Source of the DNA: CALXOJ01 sp034120015
GTDB taxonomy: Bacteria; Spirochaetota; Spirochaetia; JAFGXN01
Assembly (NCBI GenBank): GCA_034120015.1
Contig: JAXEIF010000015.1
Coordinates: 1-41,450, forward strand
Reading direction: 5' to 3'
Length of the DNA stretch: 41,450 nucleotides
Position numbers and translations under genes: made by a program. The notes beneath the pieces are model-generated. The model saw nothing but the letters and a program-made list of their open reading frames with translations. It had not been told where the DNA came from and ran no database searches. How positions within the stretch are numbered: the stretch's first letter is position 1; each line of letters starts with the position of its first letter. This document shows positions 1-8,906 of this stretch, piece after piece.

Positions 1-75
1 CAGGGCGGTTTCCCTGCGGAATTCGGGTCGCGGATAGTCGCATAAAGCCTCAATTTCGCTTTTCCGAAAAATCAT
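1..75 (-). CDS. Start of an unidentified gene downstream of metY (partial)
   Basis: An open frame begins with ATG at 75 and runs off the window edge, giving 25 codons that start MIFRKSEIEALCDYPRPE. It lies 4 nt after the metY stop, and an AAAAGG stretch directly precedes the ATG, so it would be translated from the metY transcript. Too little is present to assign a family. The start is uncertain because the Shine-Dalgarno-like bases sit very close to the ATG. Confidence 0.35.
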   Translation of the reverse strand, partial: MIFRKSEIEALCDYPRPEFRRETAL

Positions 76-79
76 CCTT

Positions 80-1354
80 TTATACTGCCTTTAAAGCCTG
101 TTCGAAGTCGGCAATGATATCGTCGACATTTTCAAGGCCGACGGAAATGCGAATCAGATCGGGAGTAATTCCGGCTTCTTTCTGCTGTTCATCCGTTAAC
201 TGCCGGTGCGTCATGCTGGCGGGATGCAGAACCATTGTACGTAAATCGGCAACATGAACCGCAATCGAAGCCAGTTTCAGTGCATTCATAAAACGTTCGA
301 CACCGTCCCGTCCGCCTTTGATTCCCGCGGTAAAAACGCCGCTGCACCCTTTCGGCAGATATTTTTGGGCCAACGCATAATCTTCCGCGTTTTCCAGACC
401 GGGATAACGCACCCAGGCTGTTTCCGACCGGCCGGAGAGCCACTTTGCCAGCTTTAAAGCATTCTCGGAATGACGCTGCATTCTTAAATGAAGTGTTTCC
501 GTTCCCAGATTGATTAAGAAGGCGTTCATCGGAGACAGATAATTTCCGATATCCCGAATCAGCTGGGCTCTCAATTTAACCGCGTAAGCCGCTGCGCCGA
601 ACCATTCGGTATAGACGGTTCCGTGATAGCTGGGGTCGGGCTCGCACAGTTCCGGAAATTTTCCGTTTTTCCAGTTAAATTTTCCGCCGTCGACTACCAC
701 ACCGCCGAGAGAAGTCGCATGTCCGTCCAGATATTTTGTACAGGAATGGGTGACAATATCGGCGCCCCATTCCAGCGGCCGGCAGAGATACGGTGTCGCA
801 AAAGTATTGTCGACAATCAGAGGAACTCCGGCTTCATGTGCCAGAGAGGCAAATTTTTCGATATCCAGAACGATCGCCTGCGGATTGGAAAGAGTTTCGG
901 CAAAAACACATTTGGTTTCTTTCCGTACTGCTTTGCGCAATTCCTCAATCGGTGCGTTGAGATCGACAAATGTAACGGAAAGACCCATTTTTTTCATGGT
1001 GTAGTAAAACAGATTGTAGGTTCCGCCGTAAATAGCGGCCGCACAGATAATATGATCACCGGCCGAAGCAATGTTCAGCACCGCCAGCATGGACGCCGAC
1101 TGACCGGAAGAGGTACATACCGCGGCCGCCCCGCCTTCGAGCGCAGCCAGTTTGTCTTCCAGAGCGCAAACCGTCGGATTGGAAAGACGGGAATAAATAT
1201 GACCGCCGGCTTTCAGATCAAACCAGTCGGCAACCTGCTGTGCGTTATCGTATTTATATGTCGTACTTTGATATAAAGGTAAAACAAGCGGATCTCCGTT
1301 TTTCGGATCGTATCCGGCATGAATTGTGAGCGTTTCCAATTGATAATCTTTCAC
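80..1354 (-). CDS. metY: O-acetylhomoserine aminocarboxypropyltransferase / sulfhydrylase (MetY)
   Basis: A PLP enzyme of the Cys/Met metabolism family that makes homocysteine (or methionine) from O-acetylhomoserine and sulfide or methanethiol in the cytoplasm. The protein is 424 aa. Seen: an N-terminal LETLTIHAGYDP block, SRLSNPT near residue 55, the SGQSA loop near 83-87, VDNTFATPYL near 181-190, and the PLP-lysine motif HSCTKYLDGHATSLGG with Lys207. The C-terminus carries TPDLIRISVGLENVDDI, typical of the family. I chose GTG at 1354 because AGGAGG (1362-1367) lies 7 nt upstream; an in-frame ATG further upstream would lie on top of the promoter. It is the first gene of its transcript, and another reading frame follows after 4 nt. 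The length and the HAGY-type N-terminus fit MetY better than MetB/MetC, which are usually nearer 380-400 aa. Confidence 0.93.
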   Translation of the reverse strand: MKDYQLETLTIHAGYDPKNGDPLVLPLYQSTTYKYDNAQQVADWFDLKAGGHIYSRLSNPTVCALEDKLAALEGGAAAVCTSSGQSASMLAVLNIASAGDHIICAAAIYGGTYNLFYYTMKKMGLSVTFVDLNAPIEELRKAVRKETKCVFAETLSNPQAIVLDIEKFASLAHEAGVPLIVDNTFATPYLCRPLEWGADIVTHSCTKYLDGHATSLGGVVVDGGKFNWKNGKFPELCEPDPSYHGTVYTEWFGAAAYAVKLRAQLIRDIGNYLSPMNAFLINLGTETLHLRMQRHSENALKLAKWLSGRSETAWVRYPGLENAEDYALAQKYLPKGCSGVFTAGIKGGRDGVERFMNALKLASIAVHVADLRTMVLHPASMTHRQLTDEQQKEAGITPDLIRISVGLENVDDIIADFEQALKAV

Positions 1355-1373
1355 TATAGCCCCTCCTGAAAAA

Positions 1374-1402
1374 AGAATATCGTATCTCCATTCCGTTGTC
1401 AA
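1374..1402 (-). promoter_or_regulatory. metY promoter
   Basis: On the minus strand there is TTGACA (1397-1402), a 17-bp spacer and TATTCT (1374-1379). The expected +1 is near 1367, which is the first base of the AGGAGG ribosome binding site. The mRNA leader would therefore be only about 13 nt, leaving no room for a SAM riboswitch or T-box. Confidence 0.75.
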
Positions 1403-1413
1403 GAGATTTCATG

Positions 1414-1442
1414 TTGACACTTTTGCATTTCCGCTGTATTCT
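1414..1442 (+). promoter_or_regulatory. Promoter of the 1448 gene, probably leaderless
   Basis: TTGACA (1414-1419), a 17-bp spacer and TATTCT (1437-1442), the same boxes as the divergent metY promoter about 11 bp away. The expected +1 (about 1449) coincides with the ATG at 1448-1450, and no Shine-Dalgarno sequence is visible. This suggests a leaderless message. Confidence 0.7.
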
Positions 1443-1447
1443 TATTG

Positions 1448-1930
1448 ATGATGAAAGCAGATACTCTTGGCTTCAAACTGGCCGACGGAAAAATTTTCCC
1501 TCTTCTGGATTTAAAAAAACAGGATTTTGCCAAAGTCGAACTTCAGGCTGCCGATAAAACCGCGGGAAAGGTCAATCTGCACTTCGTTCTTACCAAAAAA
1601 GGGACTGTTGTCGAAGAATATCCCGAACCCCTGTCTCTTGCTTACGATCCCGACCGGCCCGACGATCTTATTTTACACGCGGTACGTTCAGGCAGTAATT
1701 ACATTTCCGTATCGCTCTTTTTAAGAAAGAATCCCGAGTCGGCCGTCAAAATGCCGTTGCGGATTTTGTCGGAAGAAGAACTGAAAACCATTCGGAATTC
1801 CGCTTTTCGGCAAAGACGGCGTTTTCTGAAAGCCGTCCTCGGATTTTTCTCCGCACTCGCAGCCTGTGCCGCCGTCGCATTACTGGCTATCTTTATTTTT
1901 CCCTCGTTTTTTACCGGAGGTTTGTTGTGA
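1448..1930 (+). CDS. Unrecognised protein with a C-terminal membrane anchor
   Basis: About 160 aa, no family recognised. A mostly soluble N-terminal region (residues 1-130, beginning MMKADTLGFKLADGK) is followed by a basic stretch (FRQRRRFLK) and one hydrophobic segment of about 25 residues near the C-terminus (LGFFSALAACAAVALLAIF). It looks like a cytoplasmic domain anchored by a C-terminal helix. ATG occurs at 1448 and again at 1451. No ribosome binding site precedes either, and the -10 box ends at 1442, so initiation is probably leaderless. It overlaps uppP by 4 nt (GTGA), implying translational coupling and perhaps a shared envelope role with UppP and FtsK downstream. That role is inference from position only. 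Confidence 0.75.
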   Translation: MMKADTLGFKLADGKIFPLLDLKKQDFAKVELQAADKTAGKVNLHFVLTKKGTVVEEYPEPLSLAYDPDRPDDLILHAVRSGSNYISVSLFLRKNPESAVKMPLRILSEEELKTIRNSAFRQRRRFLKAVLGFFSALAACAAVALLAIFIFPSFFTGGLL

Positions 1931-2751
1931 CATTTTTGCAGTCGATTTTACTCGGTCTTTTTCAGGGCGTTGCCGAATTTCTTCCGATTTCCAGTTCGGG
2001 ACATTTGCTGATTCTGAAAAATCTGATGGAACTGCAGGAGGTTCCGCTTTCTTACGACATAATGCTTCATGTAGCGACACTGATTGTCGTTGTCTGCATT
2101 TTTTACAAAAAAATTTTTATCCTGTTCCGGTCGTTTTTCCGGTTTATTGCCCGCAAAAACGATGAAACCGATAAGAAAAATCTCGGAATGATCGTCACTA
2201 TTCTGACGGCAACCGCCATCACCGGATGTGCGGGCGTTCTGATGAAGGATCTGTTACCCGAAAACCCGCTGATCGTTTCCTGCCTTTTTTTGGCAACCGG
2301 TGTTATTCTGATGCTGTCGAAAGCAGCCGAACTTTTCTGGAGAAAACATCCCCGGTATCCGGTTCAGTCGTTTGATCTGAAATCGGGACTGATAACAGGT
2401 ATTACCACCGGCATTGCTCAAAGCATCGGCGTCCTTCCCGGTATTTCCCGTTCCGGCATTACCGTTTCGGCGGCACTGATGGTCAACACCGACAAAAAAG
2501 ACGCCGGCGATATTTCGTTTCTGATTTCCGTTCCCGCCATTCTCGGAGCCATGCTGCTGGACATCGGCGAATTGGATTCCCTTTTTGCGGCCGTTTCTCC
2601 TTCCGTTCTCCTTTCGGGAATGTTGTCGGCTATGATTGCGGGAGCAGCGGCCCTGCTTGTGTTACTGAAACTGATTCGAAGCGGAAAATTTTATTATTTC
2701 AGCATTTATCTGATTCCGGCAGGGATTGCCGGCATTATTTATTTTGCATAA
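1927..2751 (+). CDS. uppP: Undecaprenyl-diphosphate phosphatase (UppP/BacA)
   Basis: An integral membrane enzyme that dephosphorylates undecaprenyl pyrophosphate to recycle the lipid carrier for peptidoglycan and other envelope polymers. The protein is 274 aa, the usual length. Both family signatures are visible: LGLFQGVAEFLPISSSGHL at residues 9-27, and GIAQSIGVLPGISRSGIT around 158-175, containing the catalytic-site Glu, Ser and Arg residues of BacA-type enzymes. Multiple hydrophobic helices cover the rest. The start is GTG at 1927, with GGAGG at 1916-1920 six nt upstream. It overlaps the preceding gene by 4 nt and ends 60 nt before the ftsK start. Confidence 0.96.
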   Translation: MTFLQSILLGLFQGVAEFLPISSSGHLLILKNLMELQEVPLSYDIMLHVATLIVVVCIFYKKIFILFRSFFRFIARKNDETDKKNLGMIVTILTATAITGCAGVLMKDLLPENPLIVSCLFLATGVILMLSKAAELFWRKHPRYPVQSFDLKSGLITGITTGIAQSIGVLPGISRSGITVSAALMVNTDKKDAGDISFLISVPAILGAMLLDIGELDSLFAAVSPSVLLSGMLSAMIAGAAALLVLLKLIRSGKFYYFSIYLIPAGIAGIIYFA

Positions 2752-2811
2752 ATCTTTTTCTTCTTCACCCGATTGCCGATTATGCCGAAAAGAGAAGGGA
2801 GGGTTTCTCTT

Positions 2812-5373
2812 TTGCACATATCGAATACAAGAAAAATTGTTTCCTGCATTTTTTTTGCAATCGCAATCATTACGGCCCCTTTTCTCATTCTTCCGCCGCT
2901 TTTCGGTGAAAACGGATTTTTTCAGCCGTTCGCCTATTTCGGAACCCTGCTGACGGATTTTTTCGATTTTTTTGCCTACCTTATTCCTGTTTACTGTTTT
3001 GCCGAAGGACTTCTGATTCTTTTCCGTAAGGCCGGATCCAATAGAGGAAAATTACTGCTGTTCTCACTGTGCCCGCTTTCCCTGCTTTCCGTTTTTGTCC
3101 AGCTGTCCGGAGGACGTGCTCCCGTACTGGCAGCCCGGCTTTCCGACGGGGACGACCATTTTAAACTGACAACGGTTACGATTGTTGTCTTTCTGGCTTT
3201 GGCAGCCGAAATTGTTCTTTTTGCATACTATGCCGTACTGCAGATCAGGAACCGCTCCGTCCGGACAAAAAAAATACCGACAGCCAATCCTCTGACAGAC
3301 GGCATCGAATACGGACATAAACCGAAAACGCTCCCCGAGCGCCTGAAAACGCTCCGACACGCATGGCACAATTTTCTGACTCCCGACAACGCGGCACCGG
3401 CCGGCGACAGCTCCGAATCTTTTTATGAAGATGACACCGAATCCGATTCCCGTTCCGCCGCTCCCGAAAACGAACCGCGCCGGCCGACCCTCAACAGTCT
3501 GAAGTCGCTTTTTACCAGTACGGAAGAAAAACCGGGACTGCGGTCAATGGACACGATCTCCTATCCTTACCCGGAAGACCGCCCGCGTTTTAACGATACG
3601 CCGATGCCGGCACCCGGGTATACCCGGTTCGAATCCGCTGAAGACGCCTGCAACCGAACGCCGGGCGCCGCCTCTGCCGTCGGTGCAGACGAAAACGGCG
3701 ACCGAGACGACGAATTCGGAACATGGGAACCGGAAAGCGATGAAGAAACCCTGATTTCCGTACCCGATGACGATGCCCCTTTCGATACCGGCTTTGAAAA
3801 CGAAACCGATACGGATGACGAATTTTACGGCGAAGAGGCATTTGATACGGACGAAACGGAGACCGCTGCGTTACCCGGTACCCGCACCGCGACTTCAGCC
3901 GCACCCGCCGGCAGATCGGCCGCAGTAAGCGGTTCGGCAGCGGCTGTGCGCCGGAAACGGCCGGCCGGCTACAAACCGCCTTCGAAAGATCTGCTCACGC
4001 AGCATCAGGAAACGCAGTACTGGATTATCGACGAAGATACAAAGGAAGCGGCCGAAATTTTACGTCGTACTCTTGAGGAGTTCGGCATTCAGGCACAGGT
4101 GACCGGTATCACCCGCGGTCCGGTCGTGACCATGTTTGAACTGCTGCCGGCCCCCGGTGTCAAGTTGAGCAAAATCGCGAACCTGGCCGACAACATCGCC
4201 CTGCGTCTGGCCGCCGGCCGGGTACGTATCGTGGCGCCGATTCCGGGCAAACACGCCGTCGGTATCGAAGTACCGAACCGCAAGCGGGCTCTGGTGAGTT
4301 TCAAAGAACTGATCGAAGATCCGGCTTTCAAAAAATCGACAGCCGCCATCCCCGTCATCCTCGGAAAGGATATCACGGGAGAGACCCAGGTCATCGACCT
4401 GACATCGACCCCGCATCTGCTGATTGCCGGGTCGACCGGATCCGGAAAATCGGTCTGCGTCAACTCCATTATCACATCGGTTCTGTACAAAAAATCACCC
4501 GACGAGGTCCGCATGATTCTCATCGACCCGAAAATCGTCGAGCTGAAAATGTACAACGACATTCCGCATCTGCTGACCCCGGTCATCACCGATGCGAAGC
4601 GGGCCTACATGGCACTCCAATACGGCTTAACCGAAATGGAACGGCGTTACAATCTGCTGGATGCGCTCGGAGCACGAAATATCGAGTCGTACAACAAAAA
4701 AGCCAAAGAATCGGGAATGACGGCGCCGCATCTTCCTTATATCCTGATTGTCATCGACGAGTTTGCCGATTTGATGGCCGCCAACCGCAAAGATCTCGAA
4801 CAGGCGATTGCCCGTCTGGCCGCCATGTCGCGCGCGGTCGGCATCCACCTGATTCTGGCGACACAACGGCCTTCCGTCGACGTTATTACAGGACTGATTA
4901 AAGCCAACATTCCGTCACGAATCGCCTTCATGACCGCCAGCAAAATCGACTCCCGCACCATTCTCGATACGGTCGGAGCCGAAAAACTGCTCGGCAAAGG
5001 CGACATGCTTTACGTTTCGTCGACCAACCCGTACCCGACCCGCATTCAGGGAACTTTCCTTTCGGAACATGAGGTGGAAACGGTCACCGACTATGTAAAA
5101 AGCCTCGGCGAGCCCGACTATCTGGATGACGAAATTTTCATGGACGAAACCGAAATCCTCGAAGACAACGGTGACGACGATCCGCTTTTCGACGAGGCCC
5201 TGCAAATTGTGGTTCAAACCGGCAAAGCGTCCGCCAGCTACCTACAGCGCCGTTTACAGGTCGGCTACAACCGCGCCGCCCGCATGATCGAAACGATGGA
5301 AGCCCGCGGCTATATCGGCCCCCAGAACGGCAGCAAACCGCGCGAGGTACTGGTCACCCCCGACCGCATCTGA
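2812..5373 (+). CDS. ftsK: FtsK/SpoIIIE-type DNA translocase
   Basis: A membrane-anchored, ATP-driven DNA pump for chromosome segregation at the division septum. The protein is about 853 aa from the TTG at 2812, chosen because GGGAGG (2797-2802) lies 9 nt upstream; an ATG at 2782 has no ribosome binding site. Order seen: several N-terminal hydrophobic segments (to about residue 150); a long acidic Asp/Glu/Pro-rich linker (about 160-385); the alpha-beta motor with Walker A GSTGSGKS at 540-547 and Walker B ILIVIDEFAD with Asp-Glu near 649-650; and a C-terminal gamma winged helix (about 795-850) containing LQVGYNRAARMIETME, the usual DNA-orienting element. Last gene of the 1448-uppP-ftsK unit, followed at once by a terminator. 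Confidence 0.96.
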   Translation: MHISNTRKIVSCIFFAIAIITAPFLILPPLFGENGFFQPFAYFGTLLTDFFDFFAYLIPVYCFAEGLLILFRKAGSNRGKLLLFSLCPLSLLSVFVQLSGGRAPVLAARLSDGDDHFKLTTVTIVVFLALAAEIVLFAYYAVLQIRNRSVRTKKIPTANPLTDGIEYGHKPKTLPERLKTLRHAWHNFLTPDNAAPAGDSSESFYEDDTESDSRSAAPENEPRRPTLNSLKSLFTSTEEKPGLRSMDTISYPYPEDRPRFNDTPMPAPGYTRFESAEDACNRTPGAASAVGADENGDRDDEFGTWEPESDEETLISVPDDDAPFDTGFENETDTDDEFYGEEAFDTDETETAALPGTRTATSAAPAGRSAAVSGSAAAVRRKRPAGYKPPSKDLLTQHQETQYWIIDEDTKEAAEILRRTLEEFGIQAQVTGITRGPVVTMFELLPAPGVKLSKIANLADNIALRLAAGRVRIVAPIPGKHAVGIEVPNRKRALVSFKELIEDPAFKKSTAAIPVILGKDITGETQVIDLTSTPHLLIAGSTGSGKSVCVNSIITSVLYKKSPDEVRMILIDPKIVELKMYNDIPHLLTPVITDAKRAYMALQYGLTEMERRYNLLDALGARNIESYNKKAKESGMTAPHLPYILIVIDEFADLMAANRKDLEQAIARLAAMSRAVGIHLILATQRPSVDVITGLIKANIPSRIAFMTASKIDSRTILDTVGAEKLLGKGDMLYVSSTNPYPTRIQGTFLSEHEVETVTDYVKSLGEPDYLDDEIFMDETEILEDNGDDDPLFDEALQIVVQTGKASASYLQRRLQVGYNRAARMIETMEARGYIGPQNGSKPREVLVTPDRI

Positions 5374-5375
5374 CA

Positions 5376-5405
5376 AAAAAGGAGAGACACGTGTCTCTCC
5401 TTTTT
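5376..5405. terminator. Bidirectional terminator between ftsK and the 5425 lipoprotein gene
   Basis: A perfect 20-nt palindrome, GGAGAGACACGTGTCTCTCC (5381-5400), is flanked by an A run on the left and a T run on the right. It can serve ftsK (+) and the converging lipoprotein gene (-). Confidence 0.9.
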
Positions 5406-5424
5406 CTCCCTGATTTTCCGGATT

Positions 5425-6207
5425 TTATTCGGTTGTTCCCGGATTATTCCAATAAAGATCGATTTTCTTTCCTTCGATATAGAAAAAAGCGTTTTCGCTC
5501 TCGGACGCTTTGGCTGCCTCCGATACACCGATATTAATGACGACCGTATTGGGTACCGTATTCGGAAACGCTTCAAAAGCGTAAACAAACGGACCGTTTG
5601 CGCTTCCTTTTGTTTTGTATTCCGCATAATAATCAATCGTCACTTCGACTTTGCCTGCCGGATTGTCGGGTGTCAGGTTCAGAGAAGTTGCTCCCGTTTG
5701 CTCAGCATCTCCCAAATAGTATTTGACTGTCATTGTTCTGTCTGCCGCATCCGGCGCTTTCAGACCGACTCCGGTTCCTTCCGCTGTCACCGGCAATTTA
5801 AAGGAATCACCACCCGTTATTGCCGTTATGACGGTTAAATCCCCCGACGAAACTCCGTCAAAAACCGGCGAAAAAGTCACGGTAAAGGTTGCCGTCGTTG
5901 TCCGCTCCTCCACCATTTTTTGTCTTTCTTTTTCAAAATCGGTATCGTCAAATCCGGCAGGAGCACCCACGCTGCCGTTCTCACTCAAATAACCGTCGGC
6001 TGTGATTTTGAATTTCTTTGTGACCGACTCTCCTTTGGCAACCGTTCCGAAATCGGTTCCCTCCAACGCTTCGATACGAACGGAGGTCGCCGGCCGCACG
6101 GCAACCGCTCCGTCACCGCCGTCGTCTCCGCCGCTTCCGTCGGGACAACCCGCAAAAAAAATTGCTGCCGCACCCAAAACCAACATTGATTTCAAACCTG
6201 TTTTCAT
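5425..6207 (-). CDS. Lipoprotein with an ASH/HYDIN-like (choice-of-anchor D) domain
   Basis: 260 aa. The N-terminus MKTGLKSMLVLGAAAIFFAGC is a lipoprotein signal with Cys21 as the likely acylated residue, followed by a Gly/Asp-rich spacer. Residues about 40-150 contain the pattern DFGTVAKGESVTKKFKI ... FTVTFSPVFDGVSSGDLTV ... LPVTAEGTG, which matches the beta-sandwich ASPM-SPD2-Hydin type domains of secreted bacterial proteins. The remaining C-terminal part is unassigned. The start ATG has GGAG six nt upstream. It is a single-gene unit converging on ftsK. The precise role is unknown; probably surface or periplasmic. Confidence 0.82.
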   Translation of the reverse strand: MKTGLKSMLVLGAAAIFFAGCPDGSGGDDGGDGAVAVRPATSVRIEALEGTDFGTVAKGESVTKKFKITADGYLSENGSVGAPAGFDDTDFEKERQKMVEERTTTATFTVTFSPVFDGVSSGDLTVITAITGGDSFKLPVTAEGTGVGLKAPDAADRTMTVKYYLGDAEQTGATSLNLTPDNPAGKVEVTIDYYAEYKTKGSANGPFVYAFEAFPNTVPNTVVINIGVSEAAKASESENAFFYIEGKKIDLYWNNPGTTE

Positions 6208-6226
6208 CTTCGTCTCCTTTGTTTAA

Positions 6227-6232
6227 ATTATA
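6227..6232 (-). promoter_or_regulatory. -10 box of the 5425 lipoprotein gene
   Basis: A perfect TATAAT on the minus strand puts +1 at about 6220, the first base of the AAAGGAG ribosome binding site. The -35 region (ATTAAA at a 17-bp spacing) is poor. Confidence 0.5.
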
Positions 6233-6268
6233 TAGTATTTCTCCTTGGATTTAATCCGATTTTCCTTT

Positions 6269-7270
6269 TTATGTCCGCACCTCGGTCGCCGAAGTGTCTC
6301 CGCCGTCGAAATAAAGGGCAACGTTTTTCAGCGTTACGGCCGCAATATTCTGTTCCGCTTCCCGTGTAAAAAATCCCTGATGCGATGTAATCAGAACATT
6401 ATTAAAGGAAAGCAGGCGCGCCAAAATATCATCGGGCATTACTTCATCCGAAATATCCTCGAAAAAGAAATTTTCTTCCTCTTCGTAAACATCGAGCGCC
6501 GCCGAACCGATTTTCCGCGATTTGAGAGCGACAATCAGCGCCTTGGAATCGATAAGAGCCCCCCGGCTTGTGTTAATCAGCATCACGCCGTCTTTCATTT
6601 TCGAAAGGCTTTCTTCGTTGATCATGTGATAAGTCTGATCGTTGAGCGGGCAATGGAGCGAAATGATGTCCGACTCCTGGTAGAGGGTATCGGGATCGAC
6701 ATAGGTAAAACCGTACTTCTTCTGGGCCTCCGCATCGGGGAAGGCGTCGTAAGCCAGCACCCGCATACCGAAACCGGAAAGAATTTCAATAAAGGTCATC
6801 CCGATTTTTCCGGTTCCGATGACACCGATAGTTTTGCCGTAAAGGTCGAACCCGAGCAGTCCGTGTATGCGGAAATTATTTTCGCGGGTTCTTTGGTACG
6901 CCTTATGCGTTTTCCGGTTTAGGGTGAGAATCATCGCCAATGCGTATTCGGCAACCGCATGGGGCGAATAGGCCGGCACTCTTAACACTTTCAGCTTGCC
7001 TTTAGCCGCTTCCGTGTCGACGTTATTGAAGCCGGCGCACCGTAAAACAACCAGACGAATTCCCTGTTCCCGAAGAATTTCAATCGTTTTGCGGCTTAAG
7101 TCGTCATTGACGAAAGCACAAACCGCATCGAATCCGGTCGCCAGAAGCGCCGTATCGGGCGTCAGTTTTGCTTCGTAGTATTTAATGTCGAGTCCGTAAT
7201 TTTTGTTTTCCTCATTAAAAAAGGCAATATCATACGGTTTCGAATCGAAAAAGGCAATCCTGATACTCAT
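6269..7270 (-). CDS. ldhA: D-lactate dehydrogenase (D-2-hydroxyacid dehydrogenase family)
   Basis: NADH-dependent reduction of pyruvate to D-lactate is the likely reaction, a fermentative electron sink. The protein is 333 aa. Seen: an N-terminal catalytic-domain half, the Rossmann motif VIGTGKIG in the middle, INTSRGALIDSKAL with the substrate-binding Arg, DVYEEEENFFFEDISDE with the catalytic Glu region, and ITSHQGFFTREA with the catalytic His near the end. The SHQ-x-F-x-T ending and the DILARLLSFNNV stretch are typical of the LdhA branch. The start at ATG 7270 is set by AGGAGG (7275-7280); longer in-frame starts lack a site. It follows the predicted outer-membrane gene by 17 nt, so both are probably cotranscribed from 8880. 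Another 2-hydroxyacid substrate is possible. Confidence 0.88.
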   Translation of the reverse strand: MSIRIAFFDSKPYDIAFFNEENKNYGLDIKYYEAKLTPDTALLATGFDAVCAFVNDDLSRKTIEILREQGIRLVVLRCAGFNNVDTEAAKGKLKVLRVPAYSPHAVAEYALAMILTLNRKTHKAYQRTRENNFRIHGLLGFDLYGKTIGVIGTGKIGMTFIEILSGFGMRVLAYDAFPDAEAQKKYGFTYVDPDTLYQESDIISLHCPLNDQTYHMINEESLSKMKDGVMLINTSRGALIDSKALIVALKSRKIGSAALDVYEEEENFFFEDISDEVMPDDILARLLSFNNVLITSHQGFFTREAEQNIAAVTLKNVALYFDGGDTSATEVRT

Positions 7271-7287
7271 TTTTCCTCCTGCTTCTT

Positions 7288-8841
7288 TTACCCGAACCGG
7301 AACCACCATTCGTTGAAGCGCGGATACTCCAGTTCGAATTCGAATACGAGCCCGAGATTCAGCACGTCGAAAACACGGACATTCAAATCAATCACAAAAT
7401 CCAGATCCAGCCAGCTCGGCTGATCGATAAAAAAAGTCTGATAACGGTTTCCCGGGCTTTCCCGCAGCTGTTTAATCCAATTCGATCCCAGCCGGAAGGT
7501 CAGTGTCGGATCAATCAGATTGGTCTGATTCCATCGGGCGGCATTCGGTTCGACTCCGAATTTTTTCAGAGTACGGCCGAACGAATCTTCGACCTTTCCC
7601 CAACCGGCATTGGTTTCCGGCGGTGTCCATGTTTTCAAATCTTCGATTTTGATTTGTGGCAGTCCGAGAATCAGCTCCAGATTTCCGGCAAGTGCGACGG
7701 ACCGGGTATATTCACGGATCGCCATAACATCATCACGACGCCCGAACAGCGCATCATCGCGAATTTCCATCCGGACATCAAGCGGAATATAACCTTCATC
7801 TCCGAGATAATCTGTATAACGGACGGATGCACCCCACTTCAGATGTCCGGTAAACAGCACGCTTTTTCGGTTGGGGGCCACATCAAAGAGTTTTCGGCGG
7901 CCGAATACATCGAACTGCAGCCGGTAATAATCGGCGGTATAGGCTCTCTCGCCGGACAGAACTTTATTTCCCGATGAATCATAAATAAAATTTCCGTCGG
8001 AATCTTTCATCGGCAGGAATTCTCCCGTAATCGACGGATTCATAAACGCCGGCGCCAGATCGAGAGAGACACCCGTTCCGATTTCGTTATACAGACCGTG
8101 CGAAAATCGAACATCGAACTCTTCCCGAAAGCTGTAACTGAAAGAGGCGGTCACTTTATTAAGCAGATACATATCCCGGTCGGGATAATCGGTTTCGAAT
8201 AAATATTGTGTCGTTTCGGGCTTGTAATCCTTCAGAAATTTTCCCCACCGACCGGAGTAGCCGAGAAGAAAAGTAATATCCGACCGGCCGTTTTCTCCGA
8301 ACGAATAACCGCCGATCCAGTCGAATCCCCAATCGGCAAAAGCGCGGTCGTATCCGGTTTCGACGTAATCAAGACCAGCTTTTCGTTTCCGGTCCTGTTC
8401 GGCCCAATAATCGCCCGATTCGGAATAACTGTCGTCATACTGAATGGCTCTTCCGTCGGGACCTCCCTGATAAACAATAAATTCGACTCCGCCTCCCCAA
8501 CGAAAACGGAACGAATTCTCAAGAGCGCCCCAATGAATACCGGACAGAGTGACGTTCATATCGCGAATGCCGCTGGGTATATCGAGCCCCAGGAAAATCA
8601 GAAACTCGGGATACCAGCCGAACCACTGACTGTGGAAATCGTGCATTCTTTCGTTGTCATAAGTAATAATCGATCCGATATTGAAAGACACGGCAATGTT
8701 ATCGGGAACAGCCACTTCGCCGTCCCGTATTTCCGATTCGGGCTTCGGTTCACTTTCCGTAATATTTTCCGCAGCAAAAAGGGGAAAAACACAGAAGAGT
8801 ATCCAAAGCGTAATGACAGCTTTCTTTTTTGAAAATAACAT
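7288..8841 (-). CDS. Predicted outer-membrane (beta-barrel-like) protein of unknown function
   Basis: 517 aa, no named family recognised. A signal peptide is clear: MLFSKKKAVITLWILFCVFPLFA, then AENITESEPKPE. The mature part is rich in aromatic and alternating polar/hydrophobic strands separated by Gly/Asp/Asn turns, for example FRFRWGGGVEFIVYQ, WIGGYSFGENGRSDITFLLGYSG and ASFSYSFREEFDVRFSHG. It ends in WWFRFG. This pattern suits a spirochaete outer-membrane barrel. I prefer ATG 8841 to ATG 8850: the -10 box (8852-8857) predicts +1 near 8845, so 8850 would lie upstream of transcription. ldhA follows after 17 nt, which would couple an envelope protein to lactate formation. A transport role is speculative. 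Confidence 0.75.
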   Translation of the reverse strand: MLFSKKKAVITLWILFCVFPLFAAENITESEPKPESEIRDGEVAVPDNIAVSFNIGSIITYDNERMHDFHSQWFGWYPEFLIFLGLDIPSGIRDMNVTLSGIHWGALENSFRFRWGGGVEFIVYQGGPDGRAIQYDDSYSESGDYWAEQDRKRKAGLDYVETGYDRAFADWGFDWIGGYSFGENGRSDITFLLGYSGRWGKFLKDYKPETTQYLFETDYPDRDMYLLNKVTASFSYSFREEFDVRFSHGLYNEIGTGVSLDLAPAFMNPSITGEFLPMKDSDGNFIYDSSGNKVLSGERAYTADYYRLQFDVFGRRKLFDVAPNRKSVLFTGHLKWGASVRYTDYLGDEGYIPLDVRMEIRDDALFGRRDDVMAIREYTRSVALAGNLELILGLPQIKIEDLKTWTPPETNAGWGKVEDSFGRTLKKFGVEPNAARWNQTNLIDPTLTFRLGSNWIKQLRESPGNRYQTFFIDQPSWLDLDFVIDLNVRVFDVLNLGLVFEFELEYPRFNEWWFRFG

Positions 8842-8851
8842 CGCCGCCATT

Positions 8852-8880
8852 ATTTTATGTTTGAATCCATACAGTGTCAA
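8852..8880 (-). promoter_or_regulatory. Promoter of the outer-membrane protein-ldhA unit
   Basis: Minus strand: TTGACA (8875-8880), a 17-bp spacer and TAAAAT (8852-8857). The predicted +1 is near 8845, only about four nt before the ATG at 8841, and there is no Shine-Dalgarno sequence. Confidence 0.7.
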
Positions 8881-8906
8881 CTTTTTTTTAAAATAAATAT
8901 TTATCG

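Noticed and set aside
1355..1413. SAM riboswitch or T-box before metY
   Set aside because: The predicted leader is about 13 nt and no conserved elements are present.
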